Below the pieces are notes generated by a model. That model had not been told where the DNA came from and made no database searches. It was given only the letters and a program-made list of their open reading frames with translations. Below, piece after piece: positions 61,870 to 64,000 of a stretch of 64,000 nucleotides of DNA. A program made the translations under genes and the position numbers. The number at the start of each line of letters is the position of its first letter. The first letter of the stretch is position 1. Origin of the DNA: Amaranthus tricolor (lineage: Eukaryota; Streptophyta; Magnoliopsida; Caryophyllales; Amaranthaceae); assembly GCF_026212465.1 (NCBI RefSeq), contig NC_080050.1, forward strand, positions 31,739,570-31,803,569, given 5' to 3'.

Positions 61870-63270
61870 CTTAATTTTGGCGTTTAGGTGATTAACCTCG
61901 GCCCCCATAATTTGTTCTATAAAAATAAACTGCGATTCTCATTGATCGGGGAATAGCTCAAAGGTGATAAATCCCTCTTCTGAAGGTGAACTTTGATTGA
62001 CATAAGATTATGATGCCCTCTATTTGCAAGGAATAGGGCTTGTAGAATTCTATCAACAGATAACGAACGACTACTACTGAGTCATACCGATCATTTGGAG
62101 AATCGGGAATGACCAGAATTGATTTCAGTATTATTTCATCGAACAATCTCTCTCAATTGGGTTAGCATATATCAAAACGGGTTTGTGGGAATAGTTTTTC
62201 GGAATGACTATTTTGTTGTTCGGTAGAGCCTTGTATGAAGATGTTGAATATCGCTTTTGTTTTTGCTGTGTTCGGACGAATTTTAAGGGTGTACTAGAAC
62301 ATCCTCATTGATTGGAAAACCAATTTGATGCATGAGCTTATATTTGGATATACAGGATGGAGGACAAAATCAATGATAATGGGGGGCTTAATGTTATTGA
62401 AATCACCTCAAAATAATGAAAGACAACCAAATCAAGAAAAAGCTACTCCAAACTTGGGTTTGCATGCATTTGCGCATTAAAAAAAATTACAAATAACAAT
62501 ATGAGATGGTCTCATCAAGAGATGCGTTTCACTTATGAGTTAAGTTTATCTCACTGATAAACATTCTCTCATAAAATTAGATCAAAAGAAAACTTGTAAC
62601 ATCAACTAAAATACTTTGTATTCGGTCATAAGTTTATAGTGTAAATATCTACATGTGAATGTCAATTGTTAACTAGTATAGCTATATATTTAGGATTATT
62701 ATGTAACACAAGTAAAACACTACCAAAGACAAGTTGGATATTCATTACAATCATTAGTGATCCATCACATACATTAATCATCTAGTGACGATTATTTCAT
62801 CATCAAATTAGAATTCATATGCATCTATAGATCCATGGGTCTGGATCAATTTAAGAATTAATATTCATTAGTAATGTTAACTAAACTGTTGAGGCTCTTA
62901 GCAATCCTACTTAGAGATCCTTCAAAACCCTTGATGAAATTATAATGATTAAAATTATTAAAGTTCTCGAAAGTTTTCTAAATTAAATTGTTGTAAATTT
63001 TAATAATTTTATACGGAAAAACGTGAATCATAATAATATTTAATGTTTATTGTACCTTATGAAAAATTGTGATTGAGTGATGTTTTTATTTTGGGCAAAA
63101 TTAGAAATTACTAAGTACATTTTGTAAGTACTCCAAGGAAATTACTCATAGTCCAAATGAATCTTCCATACAAAAGTCAATATTAAAAAAATTATGTCAG
63201 TCTCCAATTCCAATTGTTGAAAAACGAAACAAAACTAAAACCCAAAGATTGATCAGAGAAGTTAACAACA
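61870..63270. other. Intergenic region between the formyltransferase and ODR-4-like genes
   Basis: It includes the 3' flank of the formyltransferase gene and the promoter and leader of the ODR-4-like gene. A relic of the GTCTCAC repeat family (TGAGATGGTCTCATCAAGAG) lies near 62500. No exon was recognised. Confidence 0.5.
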
Positions 63271-63661
63271 ATGGTGAAAACAGTCGTAGGAGAAGAAATC
63301 CGTCTTCAATTAGCAGAAGATCATCTTGCTCAATCTGCTATTCCTGCTCAGGTATATCTTCTCTCCCCTTTTTTCTTTCTCAATGTTCATGTAACATTTT
63401 TTCAAATTCGGATATTCAATTTCAAGGTTTATTCTTTATGATTATCAGGTAGGATTGGTGATTGGTAAACTTAATTCCAAATTAGATAAAGGGTTTATCT
63501 TTGATTTGGTTCCTACACCTGCTAATGATGATGGAGATCCTCCTTGCTCCATTATTGAACCTCAAAAACCTGAAAAGAAAAAGGGTGCTTCCAAGTCTAG
63601 ATCTTTTGCTGATTCTTCTCTTTTTATTGATGGAGATTGGGTTGCCGAACATGCTCGTCAG
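63271..63661 (+). CDS. ODR-4-like protein, N-terminal part (partial)
   Basis: Two exons are visible, 63271-63351 and 63449-63661, joined in phase 0, and the gene continues past the right edge. The sequence begins MVKTVVGEEIRLQLAEDHLA, then VGLVIGKLNSKLDKGFIFDL, VPTPANDDG, and SSLFIDGDWVAEHARQ, ending at a donor CAG|GTAATT. This matches the start of plant homologues of ODR-4, a membrane-associated protein linked in nematodes to trafficking of receptors and partnered with a UFSP2-type protease. No membrane segment is in the visible part. The next exon does not occur before 64000. Confidence 0.85.
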
Positions 63662-64000
63662 GTAATTTTAATTGTTGTTTGTTGGGTTTTTTAGGTTGGT
63701 TTGAAGAATGAATTTTATGGGTTTTAGAATAGAAAATGTCATCTGTATTCTGTATGTTGTATGTTGGACTCAAGTTGAATGTGGGATCAAAAGTGTAATT
63801 GTGGGAATATGCTAAATTTTGAGTGGTGATTTTGTTTATGTGTACTTGCTTGATATTCTGTTACAATAGTGTTACATTGCACCAATGCCGCTAAAGTGGC
63901 TCTTGCGTGTCGAATGTAAGCAATCTTGCCCTTATAATAGCAATTAAGCTTCTTCAAAAAAATTGGAACTTATAAGTGAACAAAGAGGATATTTTAGGTT
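63662..64000. other. Intron of the ODR-4-like gene, running off the window
   Basis: No acceptor followed by family sequence is seen before the edge. Confidence 0.6.

Overview
This is nuclear DNA from a flowering plant, most likely a eudicot. It is AT-rich, all genes have GT-AG introns, and the recognisable proteins are plant families: SERK receptor kinases, an IQD protein, an AUX1/LAX auxin carrier and a plastid-type GAR formyltransferase. The species cannot be named. Dispersed palindromic repeats with a GTCTCAC/GTGAGAC core recall Caryophyllales genomes, but that is only a weak impression. Gene models were built by hand from splice sites, reading phase and family knowledge.

Layout, left half. 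The 5' end of a conserved single-membrane-segment protein gene leaves the window at the left edge (1-214, minus). Next is a CCCH zinc-finger gene of the Arabidopsis C3H6 type (1790-5386, minus). It has four recognisable coding exons in compatible phase but two in-frame stop codons. An isolated possible first exon (6006-6038, plus) points the other way, followed by an ATT microsatellite and a 1.1-kb inverted-repeat element. Two tandem SERK-like receptor-kinase genes follow (8839-17163 and 21528-27261, both minus). Both have the canonical 11-exon SERK structure and open frames, and the second is divergent. A fragment of an RTE-type LINE lies between them. An IQ67-domain gene of the IQD32 type (30128-36013, minus) closes the cluster. 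From memory, C3H6 and IQD32 are neighbours in Arabidopsis (At1g19860/At1g19870), so the SERK pair appears to sit inside an otherwise conserved gene pair.

Layout, right half. About 7.6 kb of repeat-rich intergenic DNA, including a 349-bp TA microsatellite, separates this from an intact eight-exon AUX1/LAX auxin influx carrier gene (43602-51878, minus). A 708-bp non-autonomous Mutator-like element with a perfect 9-bp target duplication (53312-54019) comes next. It is followed by a two-exon gene for a small conserved plant protein (54799-57304, plus), a five-exon phosphoribosylglycinamide formyltransferase gene of purine synthesis (58999-61869, plus), and the first two exons of an ODR-4-like gene running off the right edge (63271-63661, plus).

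The genes are independent housekeeping and signalling loci, not a pathway cluster. The SERK pair would act at the plasma membrane as co-receptors, the AUX1/LAX protein imports auxin, the IQD protein is a calmodulin-binding scaffold, and the formyltransferase works in plastid purine synthesis. The most unusual material is the double-stop CCCH gene, the shared loss of the LRR C-cap and proline-rich hinge in both SERK copies, and several small inverted-repeat families. Two of those families are found here only inside introns. No tRNA, rRNA, CRISPR array or complete autonomous transposon was seen.
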